Positions 1 to 12,304 of a DNA stretch of 64,000 bases are shown piece by piece. How positions within the stretch are numbered: the first letter of the stretch is position 1; each line of letters starts with the position of its first letter. Origin of the DNA: Paratinospora sagittata. Lineage: Eukaryota > Streptophyta > Magnoliopsida > Ranunculales > Menispermaceae. A program made the position numbers and the translations under genes. The DNA is taken from contig CM069604.1 in the NCBI GenBank assembly GCA_035771175.1, forward strand, positions 19,531,115 through 19,595,114, written 5' to 3'. Under the pieces are notes generated by a model, which was not told the origin of the DNA, ran no database searches, and worked only from the letters and a program-made list of their open reading frames with translations.

Positions 1-59
1 CTTCCATGTGCTTGCAGACAACCGAACGTGTTAGTGTTGGGAAGGTTAGGTGCCAAACA

Positions 60-829
60 GAAGAAAATGAAATTAGTAAAATGGGGTAGAGGGAAGCTCG
101 GTACCTTGACACCTGAACGTGGTCGGGATGATATGGCCTTCTCCATCCACTCTTCAGAAACTATGAACCAATTGTCATTCCAAGTTTTGTTTGAAGACGA
201 CTTCTCAATAATGAGTGGCCGACCTTCATCCCTTGAAACGAGATGGCATAATACCATCCCATGCACCTCAGGTAGGATTTCAGGAAATGATCTTGACGTC
301 CTCAAAGTTGTAGTCTGACCACTTCTATTCCCTTTAGAGCACCATGCAGATCAGAAAGGCTCACTAAGTTGAGTAGGAGAGAAAAGCTGCAAATCGAACG
401 TTGAATTGGCAACCTAAGCACGCACTTGAAGAAGTAGGTGTGCAGAATGACTTCCGCCTCTGCCGAACAATTGGTTCAGTAGTTGGACAGAGTAGCTTTT
501 AGGACAATACTCCTCAAAATGCCGAGTAAGCAATGAAGTTCTTCGACCTTATTTTCGGTGATCTTTGACGAGATGTGGTCAGTCGAGTAATCAACAGCAG
601 CAGACTCACCAGTTGTGAGGTGTTCCGCCACTAGTGATTGACTAGAGGTGCTCGTTTTAGAGGTACGGAGCACACAATGGGACTGGTCGACCTGGAGGGG
701 CGAGACGTCCTCAAAGTTTTCCTCTTCCTCCTCACAGACAAAGATGTCCTCGTATCAAACACCGCGCTCCTCAATGTAGAGAAGAGGTTGGTCAGACTCA
801 GAGTTAGTTTGGGCCATGAGAAAAGTCAT
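60..829 (-). pseudogene. Antisense additional ORF (aORF) of a Tat-type gypsy element, degenerate
   Basis: Read on the minus strand, an ATG at 829 opens a frame running to a stop at 476-478, with one in-frame TGA at 755-757. Coding similarity then resumes in other frames. Around 450-380 there is an HTYFFKCVLRLP-like stretch and around 250-60 a WNDNWFIVSEEW-like stretch. These two signatures (a YFFKCGLRLP-type block followed by a W-x(3)-WFFV-type block) are what I know from the 'putative gypsy-type transposon' domain found in extra ORFs of Tat elements. The ORF lies on the strand opposite to the LTR that follows at 1111, an arrangement known in some Tat elements such as Grande. The molecular function of these proteins is unknown. 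Stops and frameshifts make it a pseudogene here. The domain call is from memory and should be tested by profile search. Confidence 0.6.
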
Positions 830-883
830 CTAAGAAAAGCTAAAGATTGTCGAGCTAAGAACTTACCGCAAATGACAGGTCTA

Positions 884-893
884 GGTATTTATA
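884..893 (-). promoter_or_regulatory. TATA-like box for the antisense ORF
   Basis: The minus strand reads TATAAATACC here, about 55 bases upstream of the antisense ATG at 829. A GGTAAGT-like splice donor also occurs between them (about 863-870). This is consistent with the antisense ORF having its own promoter, but a sequence match alone does not show activity. Confidence 0.35.
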
Positions 894-1110
894 ACGAGGT
901 CCCTGTTTGCGAAGGTCGTTGGATGAAATCCTTATGCACAACTTGAGAATGATCTAACGATCATGAGCAGAGCAACTGGACTGTCACAATTCCTAATCGT
1001 AAGATCATTATTGTTACGTATTTCATGGAAAATCTAAGACATGGCAACACCGAGAATGAACAGTTTCAAGACTTCGACCTTCTTTGAAACCTGAAGCCTG
1101 AGGGAGTAGA

Positions 1111-1697
1111 TGTTGAGCCATATTCTCGGCGTATTGAGCTGGAATACAAGTCAGCTCATCTAATCTAGCATCTACGAGCCTCGAGATTCAGAAGTACCAA
1201 GCTATTCCACTTGCGAGGATGCTTACCAGGATAGAACAGATCGACATGAGCTAGGTGTCTCATTTGCTCGGAGTACCGAGCAGGGTTTACGAGCTAAAAG
1301 TGACCACTAGATACAGATCTTGTGGGACCCACCTTGTCATATTTGTGATTTTAAGCGTATGGTAGCGCACTACATGTCATTGCCAACATGGCCACAAGAC
1401 ACCACTATTATAAATACATCATTATCCCCCATTAAAGAGGTAAGTCATTAATTACTCCAATTAATGCAAGACTAATCCCTGAGACAGCTCGGAATTGACT
1501 TAGGCATTGAAGGATTTTTGGCTGACATCACGCTGGCACTCCTTACGATAGCCTTTTTTTGATCTCTTTTATAATTTTTTATCTCTCTTACAAGTTCGAG
1601 GTACCTAGCAAGTGAAAAGGCAGATAAGGCTGGTTCCAACTCAATTCATTCCCTCCACACCATTATATTCTAGTGTTGGTCAAAACTTGCATCAACA
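1111..1697 (+). repeat. 3' LTR of a Tat-type gypsy element
   Basis: The segment starts TGTTGAGCCA and ends GCATCAACA, giving a 6-bp terminal inverted repeat TGTTGA/TCAACA. A purine-rich tract (GAGGGAGTAGA, 1100-1110) lies directly upstream, as a polypurine tract should. A TATAAATA box sits at 1409-1416. The last 200 bases (GACTTAGGCATTGAAGG, then GACATCACGCTGGCACTCCTTA, then a GGTACCTAGCAAGTGAAAAGGCAG-like stretch) match the wording I know from Tat/Retand LTR 3' parts. No primer site follows, so this is the 3' LTR and the element body lies to the left, mostly outside the window. Length is 587 bp. Confidence 0.7.
1409..1416 (+). promoter_or_regulatory. TATA box in the Tat LTR
   Basis: TATAAATA lies 298 bases into the LTR, followed by a short C-rich stretch, as in plant LTR promoters. 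Confidence 0.5.
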
Positions 1698-2300
1698 ATA
1701 AGTAATCTAGTTTAGTGCAACACTTTATAGGGGCATGATTTGGCTTGCATTGATCGAATTGTTTATAAGGGTCAAACTTGTTAGATTACCATAGAAGTGA
1801 GAAAAGGTGGCAGAACATGTTTTAAAATGAAAACTCGTGCATTGGATTTGTAAATGATCATGTTTTGGTGCATACATGTATTGTTATTTTGTATGATACA
1901 TATCTTGCTCATTTAATTATTCTTTGAAAGCATGTTTTTATTTTATGCATATATGATGCTAATTATGAGATTTATTCACTAAGTTGTGTAAGCTCACTAT
2001 TTCTCTTATTTTTGCAAGTTCACATAAAGAAGGGAAAGGAGTGATCGAGCAGTAGTAGAATAGTCCCAAAACTTGGTTGCATGTAACAATAAACTTGTTT
2101 AATTTTGTAATATACATAAATATCACCAGTATTGTAATATTATAACTATCATCATAGTTACAATGAATTTTGCTATGGGACTGATACTTCTGCTTGATGT
2201 TTAATGGATTTATAGGATGAATTATTCTGAGTTATGAGCATTATGACATATTGTGATATATGGTAATTGTTCATAAAGGTAGTTAAGATTTGATATAAAG
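1698..2300. other. AT-rich intergenic or old LTR sequence, no gene seen
   Basis: No coding signal. Around 1975-2070 the text (TTCACTAAGTTGTGTAAGCTCAC, then a gap, then TTTGCAAGTTCACATAAAGAAGG) resembles the region of Tekay/Del LTRs that precedes the R/U5 part. It may therefore be a plus-strand LTR relic into which the Tat element on the left and the solo LTR on the right were inserted. Confidence 0.3.
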
Positions 2301-4993
2301 TGTCAAGACTCCTCTCACAATCCCTCAGGACATCCTGACCGGCACAAAAATCTAATCATCCTATTACCCATAAGACCATTAGAGTCTTGTTAAGCCTCAA
2401 CCAAGACTCAGATAGAGTCTCCCCTGTAAATTGGATATCTCACAATCTCAACAACCCAATAAACATCTCATATAAATCATCATCAACACATATATACATC
2501 ACATCAAACCAAATATACATGTATCATCATCCCCATAAAAAATGTTTCATCCCATACCTAAGGATCATCATATCTACTATTCAATTCTATACTTTATTAA
2601 CATCTAACAGTCACTAACTATTACAACAACATGTCCATCTACGTAATTATATGTGTGGGGTTATATACATATATTTACAAAAATAAATACGTGTATACCA
2701 CTTCAATAACCTACATCAAAATAGCTTTTCTGGCAAGACACAGTTCTAACTCTGATAAGCTATTCCTTTGCCCTTATTTGCCACTAAAGGACTTGAAAAA
2801 TTATAAGTGTAAAATGAGCCAACGGTGCCTAGTGAAATAGAATTTTCAATCATACCATCATCTACACATCTACATAATCATGCATGCTCGAGTATGTTAT
2901 GTAAAACACCATGCAAACACTCATATATATAAGCACATTCAATACAACATGTAAATCACAGTCATATGCAATCACAACAATCCATTCCCATTAAGATTTC
3001 AGCCAGCTTTCCCAAGACTTATGTAAATACATAATCAATAGGTACTAACTACAACCTTTCAGCCAGATGGTAAAGTGGTCTAGTTCTATATATTATCCGG
3101 AAGCACTAAAAACTGTTCTAAAGAATGAATGTAACCGTACTTTAGTTCCAAGAAAACATTCTCATTTTTTAACCTAATTATCTTTCCTCGCAAATAATAC
3201 TAGAACAATGACTCACTTCCCAACGGAATAGATTCCCATATAGACCTTTAAATCTAACTAGGATCATTAGACCCAATTATTTTTGTAGGGAGCAGCTCAA
3301 CCTACTTCGAATGTTCAAAAGTCTAGCTCCAATAGATTTATCAGTCGATGCAGACAATTCCTGCCTTTTCTCATGCAACAACCATCATACACATGTATAA
3401 ACATTCAATTACACGTAATACGATGACATAAATGATGAATAAAATTAAAATTCTACTCACAACCAAATTGCCAAATTAACTTTCTCACAGTACCCAACTC
3501 ACTCCACACCTCTACTCAAACCCTGCAAATATTATCACATTCATATTAATATGATTACCCAATATCTCAATTTATTTTCAAAATCAACCTTTTACATTTA
3601 CATACAAACCCCCAATTATGTTTATCATTTTAATCATGAAAAATCCATCAATTGCCCATTTTTAATTCAATTATAACCATGTTAGAAACAATAGGAATCC
3701 TCAATTAAGTTCATTTCACATGTTCCTAACTTGATTTTCCCCAATTCTTTTACTATTTCCAAAATCTGGAAATTCTTTGATTTAAGCACTCAGCTAGATT
3801 TTCAGCTCATACAACAACATAATTTTATATCAAGTTCTAACCGTCCAATTCAGTCCTATAATTATATTTGAGTCTTCCAAACACGTGATGGTCAGTCTAA
3901 ATAATTTCTACCACCCTCTAAAATATTTTCAAAGTGAAAGACAGTAGAAATAAGCTTTTTAACCTTATCTCTCCAAGTCCCAAAGTCTAACGTATTTACT
4001 GAAACCATTCAATCGCATACTAAAAATATCAATCGATATCCAAAAATCATGATCTTGGTATCGAAACGTTTGAAATTTAGTTCTCTACGACTCGATGGTT
4101 TCAAACTGAAATTTCATCAGAGTTTGACATGATTCAAAAGGTCCCTAGTGTCAAATTTGACTTTCGACAGCTGTACCGTCACCAATAGTACACATGAACG
4201 CAAACAAACTACATATTCGCGATCTACGCGACTATAGGAGTGATAATATATAATTTTTACGTGTTTCGATTCAAAGTGGGTCAAAACCCCATTTTTGAAA
4301 ACTCTACAAAACACCTCCTATAACAAAAATCAATCCACTAGAATCGTTGTACACTAGTTAAAGATCAATTTCACGACAAAAAATTACAAAAATCACTTGC
4401 TGACACATCAAATTTGGCCGCGAAACCCTCACAAAACCCTCACCCTTTCTTTTCCTTTCTCGTTTTTCTTCTCTGGACGTTCTTCTTCCTTATCTTTTCT
4501 TTCTTTCTTTTTCTTGTTTACACACGTTGGAGACATAAAAAGAAATGAGAGCAAGTGAAGAATCTTTTATTCTAAACTACCTTAATTTGAGCATCTAAAT
4601 GAATAAGATCCAATGCATCTCAACGTTGTGTAACAAACTAACTCCCCCATATTCTTTATTTACTTCACCAAGGAAAATAAACAAGTATCTCATTTTATCC
4701 ACTTTAAATTAATTTAATATTATGGAAGTAACCACCCCATCTTTTTATTTCATCCACTCAAATTCTCTAATATATGGATACAACTACACATAAGATTATT
4801 ATTATTATATAATAAGGTATGTATAATATTCTAAGCTATGTCCATAACATACATTATCTAATATATAATGATATGGTATGTATTATATATTCATAACATA
4901 CATAGACTCATAAACAATTCACATCACAAGAACATACCACACAACATCTAAAAATTCTTGAGATCCCATGTTATGAAAATGAGGGTCGTTACA
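2301..4993 (-). mobile_element. Solo LTR, Tekay/Del-like gypsy family, copy 1
   Basis: The plus strand begins TGTCAAGACTCC and ends GGTCGTTACA, so on the minus strand the LTR runs TGTAACGACC to CTTGACA. The five bases before it (2296-2300, TAAAG) and after it (4994-4998, TAAAG) are identical, a perfect target duplication with nothing else between, so this is a complete solo LTR of 2,693 bp. It is homologous to copy 2 at 5365-7969. Both share the TGTCA(A/C)GAC to GACCGGCACA start and the stretch around 4020-4400 that aligns with about 7070-7620. TGTAACxCCC starts and GTGACA ends are typical of Tekay/Del LTRs. ORFs inside (for example on minus 4117-4314) have no recognisable product. Confidence 0.85.
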
Positions 4994-5364
4994 TAAAGGG
5001 TTTCTACTATTTGTATGTAGGTAGGGAAGGTTTATCGTGATTTCAATTATGCCTTGGATTAAGGTTAAATGTGATTCTAAGTTGATCCGATCCCAACGAT
5101 AGAAAATAAATAAAAATAAAAATAGCAATAGTAGGAAAAATTAAAATTTGCATGAATAAAAAATAAACAGAAAATTAAAGAGCGGGAGAGACAAGAATTT
5201 TTTTTACGTGGTAAAAGCCCAAATTCGAAAAACATTCATGGCTCCGTAGAGCATAAAAAGAATCCACTATAAAGAGAATCTTTTTTTTTTTATAAAAATT
5301 ACCAATTTCAGCAACACGGGCCTCGGTACTGTAATTACCCTCTTACAGTTTTTACTCCCTTTTC
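4994..5364. other. Sequence between two solo LTRs, no gene seen
   Basis: About 370 bases, including the target duplication 4994-4998 on its left and TTTTC at 5360-5364 on its right. It is the same pre-insertion locus that continues at 7970. It holds A- and T-runs and a TTTTTTACGTGGTAAAAGCCC stretch reminiscent of copia LTR ends, but too short to assign. Confidence 0.4.
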
Positions 5365-7969
5365 TGTCACGACGCCCCTGGCATAGGCTGACGTCATGAC
5401 CGGCACAGTGTACTATACACTGTACATATCTTGTATACAATATAAAATACACTGTCGGCCTCAACAGAATTATACAAATCCCCAAAAAAATTTGACAGCA
5501 TCTCCCCATAAAATAGACCTCTAACAAACTGATATACCACAAATCAAATCATATATATATATATATTCATCCGCAATATCCACTCATGTCATTCATTCCA
5601 CAATAAATAATCCTCCCAATATCACAAGCACTTCATAACCCAAAATCTCAAACCAAAATCCATATTCCTTTACCACCCAACTATGCGATAATATATATAT
5701 ATATATATGTAGGATGTGATATATATATATATATATACATATGAAAATAAAGAAAATATAATCCATTTCCTTCGCATATACGTACATCAACAAATTAGGA
5801 ATCTAAATCACATATCTATTCTCGTGCTTTTCCTTTCCCCTTTGATTTTGTACTTGAAATATTGAAGGAAATGGAGAGAGCAAACAACAAGCTCAGTGAA
5901 TATATCTCTTGATATGGCAATTATATGCATTTAGCGAAACATGACATTTAAAATCATTCAAAACATTTATGAAACACACATGCATTATTCAACAAAGATA
6001 ACATACATGTCAACAACATAAATTTCATGATTTTTCAAGAAAACAATGCATCATTTTCAACTAAAACCACAATCTCCCTCCTCGTAATAGAGCGGGTACG
6101 AACTCCTTATTATGCACCGATAAGGAGCATATGCTCGGACCTCACATTACTCAATTCACAGTCATTTCAAGGATCTAAAATCCTTGTTAGGACAGGCCTA
6201 CTAAAAATGAGGTTACGCATAACACTCATCCGGGTCTAATTCCTAACGAAATGACATCATATGCGATCTGCCTTCGCACGTCTCGCATACTCTAAATGCC
6301 AAAATCATTTTGAATGATCAATAAAATACAATGCATTTAGGTATATAACATGCTTACAATTAAACTTTTCATATAAATAAAATGCCATACAAGAATCGAA
6401 ATCAAGAAATATACTCACAGTGGTTACACAACAAGTCTAAGTCAATGTGCCCACTAATATCCAGCAAAAATGATCATCAACAATTACAATTGCATCATCT
6501 AATTTTCAACACCAATGTTCTCTCAAGATAAGTCACCGATACATCAATTTCCCAATTTCAAACTCTGCACATATGAAATTCGAGCCATATTTAATCATTT
6601 ATAATCAACTAAACACCATTCAAACTCACTTAAACACCATTACAATAGCTCCACATTCCCAGAGGGAATTATTGCACCATGAAAATGCATCATTTATTCA
6701 TATCTATTTCATGCGTAAATACTCAGTTTCCATTTACATATTTAATTTTCCACTGAATTTAGGACTCATAAGCAGTTGAAAACGCTATTATACCGTTTCT
6801 ACAGTCAATCTAGATATTTTCACAAGAAAGAACAGTGAAAATAGATTTTCAATTCATATTTTCACTAATTCTCAATTTTATTTTTCTACTGGAACATATA
6901 TCAATTTTATTAAAAATATAGAACATTCCTAAAATTATTCTGTCCACATCGACACGTGTAAAATCAGTCCTACTACCATTCTACTACCTTAAATAGGTAT
7001 TTTACTATGGTTTTACAGGTCACGAAAGTAAATATTGCTCACCAAAACCATATATTTAGTTACTAAAAATATCAAATCATATCTAAAAATCACAATCTTA
7101 GTATCGAAACGTCCAGAATTCAGTTCTCTACAATTCTAGTCTCAAACCGGAGTTTCACTAGATTCCAATTCCATTTTATTCACTGGAAATAATCATAGTA
7201 CTGTTCATAGTACTGTTCATCAGAAACATGTATAATTTTACTAAAATTGTCAAACGGTCTCCAAAGATCATGAAATTAGCATCGATGGACTCACAATAGT
7301 CCATTCTACCATTCTATAGCCTTAAACTGGAGTTTCATCTGGTTTTAATATGATTCAAAAGGTCTCCAATATCAAATCTAACTTCCAATAGCTATAAGAA
7401 TTCTAAATTAACAAATAAATAAAATCTAACCACATATTCGGGGCTTCTACAATCTAGGAAGTGTTTTTCAACCTTTCGAACAAATTTTCATTCAAGTCGG
7501 GTCAAAACCCCAATTTTGAAAGCACCGTAAAACACCTCTTATAGTAAAAATTATACTGGTAGGATCGTCACATGTAGGATAACTATCAATTTCATAACGA
7601 AATTTAGCAAAAATGACTTACCAGAGTGTCGATTTGAGTCCAAAAATCTACTTTTCCCCCTTTTCTTCTTATTTTTCTTCTTTCTTTCCTTCATTTTCTC
7701 CTTCGTTCTGCTTCTTTCATTCTCCAGCAACTTCTTTCCTTCTTTTTTTTTAATTCATTCATTCTTCTTCTATGCACTCAATCCACATCAGGAATATACG
7801 TGTTATATATCGATTTCTATTTAAAATCACATTCTGGACTCACTTTTGACATTCTCAAGTCCATTTGACACATGCACACGTGGCTTTAAAGGTACTTATA
7901 CATGTATTATACTCTTCTGTGTACGTATAAGTCAACCAAATATATTGATTAAAAGCACAGGGTGTTACA
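5365..7969 (-). mobile_element. Solo LTR, Tekay/Del-like gypsy family, copy 2
   Basis: The plus strand starts TGTCACGACGCC and ends GGGTGTTACA. On the minus strand this is TGTAACACCC to CGTGACA, the canonical Tekay/Del LTR ends. Target duplication TTTTC is perfect at 5360-5364 and 7970-7974. Length is 2,605 bp, with no internal region, PBS or PPT. It aligns with copy 1 but has clearly diverged by many substitutions and indels, so the two were separate insertions and not one event. It contains three TA microsatellites (about 5551-5566, 5690-5709, 5722-5738) and a pyrimidine-rich block near 7655-7780 that matches one at 4440-4520 in copy 1. Confidence 0.88.
5551..5738. repeat. Three short (TA)n microsatellites
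   Basis: Alternating A/T runs of about 16-20 bases at 5551-5566, 5690-5709 and 5722-5738, all inside solo LTR copy 2. Confidence 0.85.
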
Positions 7970-8228
7970 TTTTCTACTCTAGTTTTCTCTTCTTCTTTTT
8001 TTTACAATTTTTCTCTATATTTAACACACCCCCAACCCCCTTTTTATAATAAAATAGGAAGAAAGAGTCCAATCCCACGTTGGGAAGTGGTAGAGATAGA
8101 GTAGGAAAGTGATAGAGATAAAATAGAGAGGTGGTAGAGATAAAGTAGTAGTGTTTGGGAAGAAGTGGGAGTGGTACGAACTCCACTTTTTTTTTCTTCA
8201 TATCCAAATGGATTAGACCTCCCCCATT
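7970..8228 (-). other. 3' untranslated or LTR remnant of the minus-strand gypsy relic, with PPT-like tract
   Basis: No ORF of note. On the minus strand, a stop after the last pol codons is followed by AATGGGGGAGGTC (plus 8216-8228), a good polypurine tract. What lies beyond (8215 down to 7975) should therefore be the start of this element's 3' LTR, which was split by solo LTR copy 2. I could not fix the exact LTR start. Confidence 0.4.
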
Positions 8229-8239
8229 AGGAGGCTTTT

Positions 8240-9441
8240 GGTTTAACAAAAACATCAACTAAGTAGATGGGGAAATTTTTCCCTCATTTGTTCTATGGGG
8301 TACCACTTAGCACGATTAGGATAATGTCCCTTTTGACAAATCCAAAAAAATTCTTGTGCACCCTGTCTAGTCATCCGAGTCTTTTGTTAAGGACCAAGTC
8401 TTCTCTAGCTGCATCGCTTGGTACCAGGTCATGCACTGTTGGAAGGATTGGCGACTCTCCTCATTCATCAAGTAGGGACGACTCAAATAGCTTCAAATTT
8501 CCTACATTGGCTACTGAATGCATCTACATATAACCTGGCAAATCCAACTTGAAAGCATTTGTCCCATACTGTTCAAAAATACTAAATGGACCATATCATA
8601 ATGGTTTCAGCTTCTGGTTAGGCCCCTGTAGCTGAGCTTTCCCGATGTATAACCATACTATATCACCAACTTGGAAGGTGTGCTGAGTGCGATGTTTGTC
8701 ATGTTGCTCTTTATACTTCTATTGTGCCTTTTCCAAATTTTCTCGAACCTTGTGATGAATTGGTTGGATCCGCTGAATGAATTTGATTACATCTACCTCT
8801 TCTGACTTTTCACCATTGTTAGATAAATTAGTGAAAAATAAAAAATCAAATGGTGACTGTGGAACAAAACCATAACAAACCTCAAATGGAGATTTCCCTA
8901 TGGAATTGTGAACTATTCTATTGTAGAAATATTATATGTAGGGAAGATTTTCATCCCAACTCCGAGGTCTTTGTTGATTATACCCACGTAAAAGTTGAAC
9001 AATTGTTCAGTTCACCACTTCTGTTTGCCCAACTGTTTGTGGGTGAAAAGTTATTGACCTTTTCAACTGGGTATCCATCATACTCCATAGCGACTTCCAG
9101 AATTTGCTCAGAAATCTGCTGTCTCGGTCACTAATGATACTTCTTGGTAGCCCAAAGTGGATGAAGATGTTTATGAAGAACATATCTGTTGCTCCCTTAG
9201 TTGTGATCGTCTTCTTGTATGGAAGCATAATTGCCATTTTGCTAAAATGATCCACCACCATAAAGACATAATCATTATTTTTCTTGGTAGTTGATAAACC
9301 ACCCAAGAAATCCATATATATACTTTCCCAAGGCCTCTCAGGAACTGGTGATGGAGTATAGAGTCCCAATTTTCTGTTGTTGGGCTTGCTTGTGCAACAT
9401 ACTGTACACACTTTAATAAACCTGTCTACCTCCGTTGTCAT
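8240..9441 (-). pseudogene. Integrase and C-terminal tail of gypsy pol relic
   Basis: Between 9441 and 9007 on the minus strand a frame reads through the integrase core. A CTVC-type zinc-finger end is followed by the three catalytic acidic residues in context (D in MDFLGG, D in ISDRDSRF, E in QTEVVN). The C-terminal part follows at about 8700-8240 in several frames, with a WLYIGKAQL block, GPFSIFEQYG, and a MHSVANVGNLKLF-like motif that corresponds to the usual xVFNVExLxLY of gypsy integrases. The catalytic triad is kept, but stops and frame changes before and after it break the gene. The neighbouring minus-strand RT and protease belong to the same polyprotein. Confidence 0.75.
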
Positions 9442-9599
9442 CCCATGCTAATACACATTTTGCTACAAATTCGTAAGAGTCTTCTGCAACTCAAAATGTC
9501 CTGCTAGCAAGGATGTGTGAGCTTCTCTAATTAAAGGCAATCAGTGTTCTTTTGAGATACACAATTTATCCTTTTTAAATAATAGCCCATCTTCAATAT

Positions 9600-11000
9600 G
9601 GTACCCATTATTCTCAATTTTTGAGTCAGCAACATGGTTATAAAATTTCTTCAGATCTTCTTCCTCTAATCTTTGTATGACTCAAACCCAGAGGGTTCCA
9701 CCTGCATCAACACCGCGACCAATCTGGAAGGTGGTCTAGAAAGGAAGTTAGCTAACTTGTTTGTTGCTCATTTCTTATATTTAATAACCAGTTTGTACTA
9801 TTGTAGATATCACATCCACTTAAAGTGTCTTGTCTATTGTAGCTTGCTTTGAGTTTGGAATACTTCAGAGGTTCAGGATCAATGTGGATTACTATTTCTT
9901 TACCCTACAAGTAATGTTGCCATTTTTTGATAGCTTGGGCCATGGCATATAATTCTTTGTCATATGTTGGATAATTCAGAACAACTCCATAAAATAACTC
10001 ACAATGGTAGCCAATTGGTTTATCTCCATAAAGTAAAATCTTTCTCATTGCATATCCAAAAGCATCACTCTCCACCTCAAAAGGCATTCGCATGTTAGGT
10101 AGTGCCAAAATGAGTGCATCACAGATTTTCTTCTTCAGGACCTCGAATGATTCTTTCTCCTCCGGTCCCTAAGTGATGGGTTTACCTTTAGATATCATTT
10201 TTAAGAGTGGTGCCACCAAGCCCGAATAATTTCTGATGAGTTTTTGCAAGTACCATGTTGCCGCAATAAAATTGCGCAACTCTGTCTGCGTTGTTGGCGG
10301 AGGCCAGTCAGTTATAACAGACACCTTATTCGGATTGATGCGAATCCCTCTGTTGCCAACTATATGCACCAAGTAGTTCACTGATTTTCTAACAAACTCA
10401 CTTTTCTTCATATTCAACTTTAACTGAGATGATTGTAGAAGCTGCAAAATCACTTTCAAGTGTAATAAGTGTTCCTTCCAGGATGGCCTGTAAACAAGAA
10501 TATCATCTAGGAATAAAATAGCAAACTTGTCCAACGCCTGCATTAGTCCAAAAGGCATTACTAACCATTCAAAAGTCCTTGTTTTGTTTTAAAAGTAGTT
10601 TTCCAAATATCTTCTTTTTTCATGCGTACTTGATGATAACCAGATTTTAAATCAAATTTACTAAAGTACTTTGCATGCTTTAACTGATAAAATAAATTGT
10701 CAATTTGAGGAAGTGGGTACCTATTTTTAATGGTGATTTTGTTGAGGGCTTTCTAATCAATACACATCCTCCAATCTCCATCCTTCTTTGGCACAAGGAC
10801 AACAAGCAAACCAGTTGGAGAAGAACTTGGCTTAATCAAGCCTTTGTCTAAAAGCTCCTATACTTGTCGTTTCACCACATCAGATTCTGCAATGGACTGT
10901 TGATACAAACCAATGTTGGGCATGGGAACATCTGGCGTTAACTGTATTTTGTGCTCTACTTGCCACAGTGGCGTTAACCCTGTTGGTTCTTGCATGACAT
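9600..11000 (-). pseudogene. Reverse transcriptase and RNase H of gypsy pol relic
   Basis: The minus strand carries the RT palm blocks: [12 protein letters not shown] near 10790, [12 protein letters not shown] near 10720, [11 protein letters not shown] near 10660, and the catalytic FLDDILVY at about 10495-10520. Between MPFGLMQA and the FLDD box only about eight residues remain, where the family normally has a longer NAPATF-to-YxDD stretch. This is an in-frame deletion inside the palm (plus about 10525-10560). RNase H follows at 10110-9700 ([19 protein letters not shown]). Several stops interrupt the frame. It copied element RNA into DNA when intact and cannot do so now. Confidence 0.75.
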
Positions 11001-11001
11001 A

Positions 11002-11620
11002 TTAAAAAATATGCAGAAACTGTCGTAGCTCCTCATTTTGATCTTTGTTACAATCACCAAGATTGACATTCACAGAGCTGAAATATTCATCCTGAACTGG
11101 TCGAATCATAAGTAGGACAAATATTTGACTAGCGTTAACTATATGTTTGCTCTGTTGCGTTGTCATGAGTTGAAGCTTCTTTTTTTCCTTAGATGCTAGA
11201 ATACAGAACCCCTTTCCATTTTTAACTAGTCGCCATCCATTGTCTCTCTGATAAAAGGTGGCATCTCTGTCCCACAAATAGGGCCTACCAAAAATAATTT
11301 GGCACACATCCAATGGTACCACATCGCATGTCACCTGATCATTAAACTTTTTATTAATAGCAAACTTGAAGGTACATTGATTGTTTACCTGCAACTCCAA
11401 ATCTTTCTTCAACCATCCCAGAAGATAGGGCTTAGGATGTGGTGAAGCTTTCAGCTACAACTGTTTCACAAGCGATTCTGTAATCAAGTTCTACTGCGAT
11501 CCAATGTCAAACAAAGTGATGATTGAGGTCATGCCAATCTGTGTATATACCCAAAAAAGTTCTTCTTTTGTTGATTTTGTATTGCTGTATGAGTTCGGGA
11601 GGCGACTTCTTTTTGTTGTG
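11002..11620 (-). pseudogene. Aspartic protease region of gypsy relic
   Basis: The frame at 11412-11002 reads VVPLDVCQIIFGRPYLWDRD and a following FYQRDNG-like stretch, the usual C-terminal half of this protease family. Just upstream (about 11515-11470) the active-site loop reads LFDIGSQ followed by a stop where the family has LFDTGSQ. Thr to Ile at the catalytic loop plus a stop means no active protease. It lies between gag and RT as expected. Confidence 0.65.
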
Positions 11621-11636
11621 TACTTGCTTCCCCCTT

Positions 11637-12304
11637 CTAAGACATAAAGATTAGCTTCTCATTAGGTTCAGAAGAGCAATCTATCACGTTGTCCTTAACA
11701 CAAGCAATTATCATTGTTTTACTACGATCTTTCCACCACTTATGCCTCAATTCTAGATGCAGCTTCCAACAACCTTCTTTTGAGTGTCGATTAGTTTTGC
11801 AGTTGTCACAATACTGCGTCCCTTTATGTGCCACAACATGAGTTTTCTTGCCCCCTTTTTGAAAGCCATTCCCATGAGTGTTCAGGCTTTCTGTTGTTCT
11901 GAGGACGATTTTTCATCTCAAGATACATAGCTTTTTTGGAAGCATCATCAATGTCTGTGATAGTAAATAAAGCCTGCTTTATCCAAAGGCTAGAAAATAG
12001 ACCTCCTATGTATTTATATATGATTTGAGGATCTTATACATTGACATTCTGTGCCCACCGCTTGTTTTTTGAACACAAAAGTATACTTTTGCATGCTCTA
12101 CCCTTTCACTTGACGGAAAAACTGCCAACATTCTCGTAGCAGTTCTTTGTAGCTGATGTGGTAGAACTGATTTCTGATTGCAGTTGTAAACTGAGCCCAA
12201 GTACTAACAGAAGACTTATTGTTAAGGGCCAACCTTATGGTGTATGATTCCCACCAATTGAGGGCATGTCCTCCCAGCCTTAGCCTGACAAAGAGGAATT
12301 TAAT
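11637..12304 (-). pseudogene. Gag remnant with CCHC zinc knuckle, 5'-truncated
   Basis: At 12304-12098 the minus strand reads LGGHALNWWESY and QFTTAIRNQFY, a gypsy capsid pattern. At about 11815-11770 there is a CDNCKTNRHSKEGC zinc knuckle (C-x2-C-x4-H-x4-C, all four ligands kept) followed by WKLHLELR. The N-terminal part of gag, the primer site and the 5' LTR are missing, because at 12304/12305 the sequence switches abruptly to a Sirevirus LTR. Confidence 0.7.

Noticed and set aside
5593..5793. Small ORF in minus frame with an Ile/Tyr-rich hydrophobic product
   Set aside because: It is the translation of (TA)n microsatellites in a solo LTR.
7846..8258. Overlapping small ORFs on both strands
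   Set aside because: They cross the solo LTR end and target duplication, so they cannot be old genes; low-complexity Phe/Lys/Pro runs.
8267..8533. Plus-strand 88-codon ORF
   Set aside because: Antisense shadow of the gypsy integrase C-terminal region.
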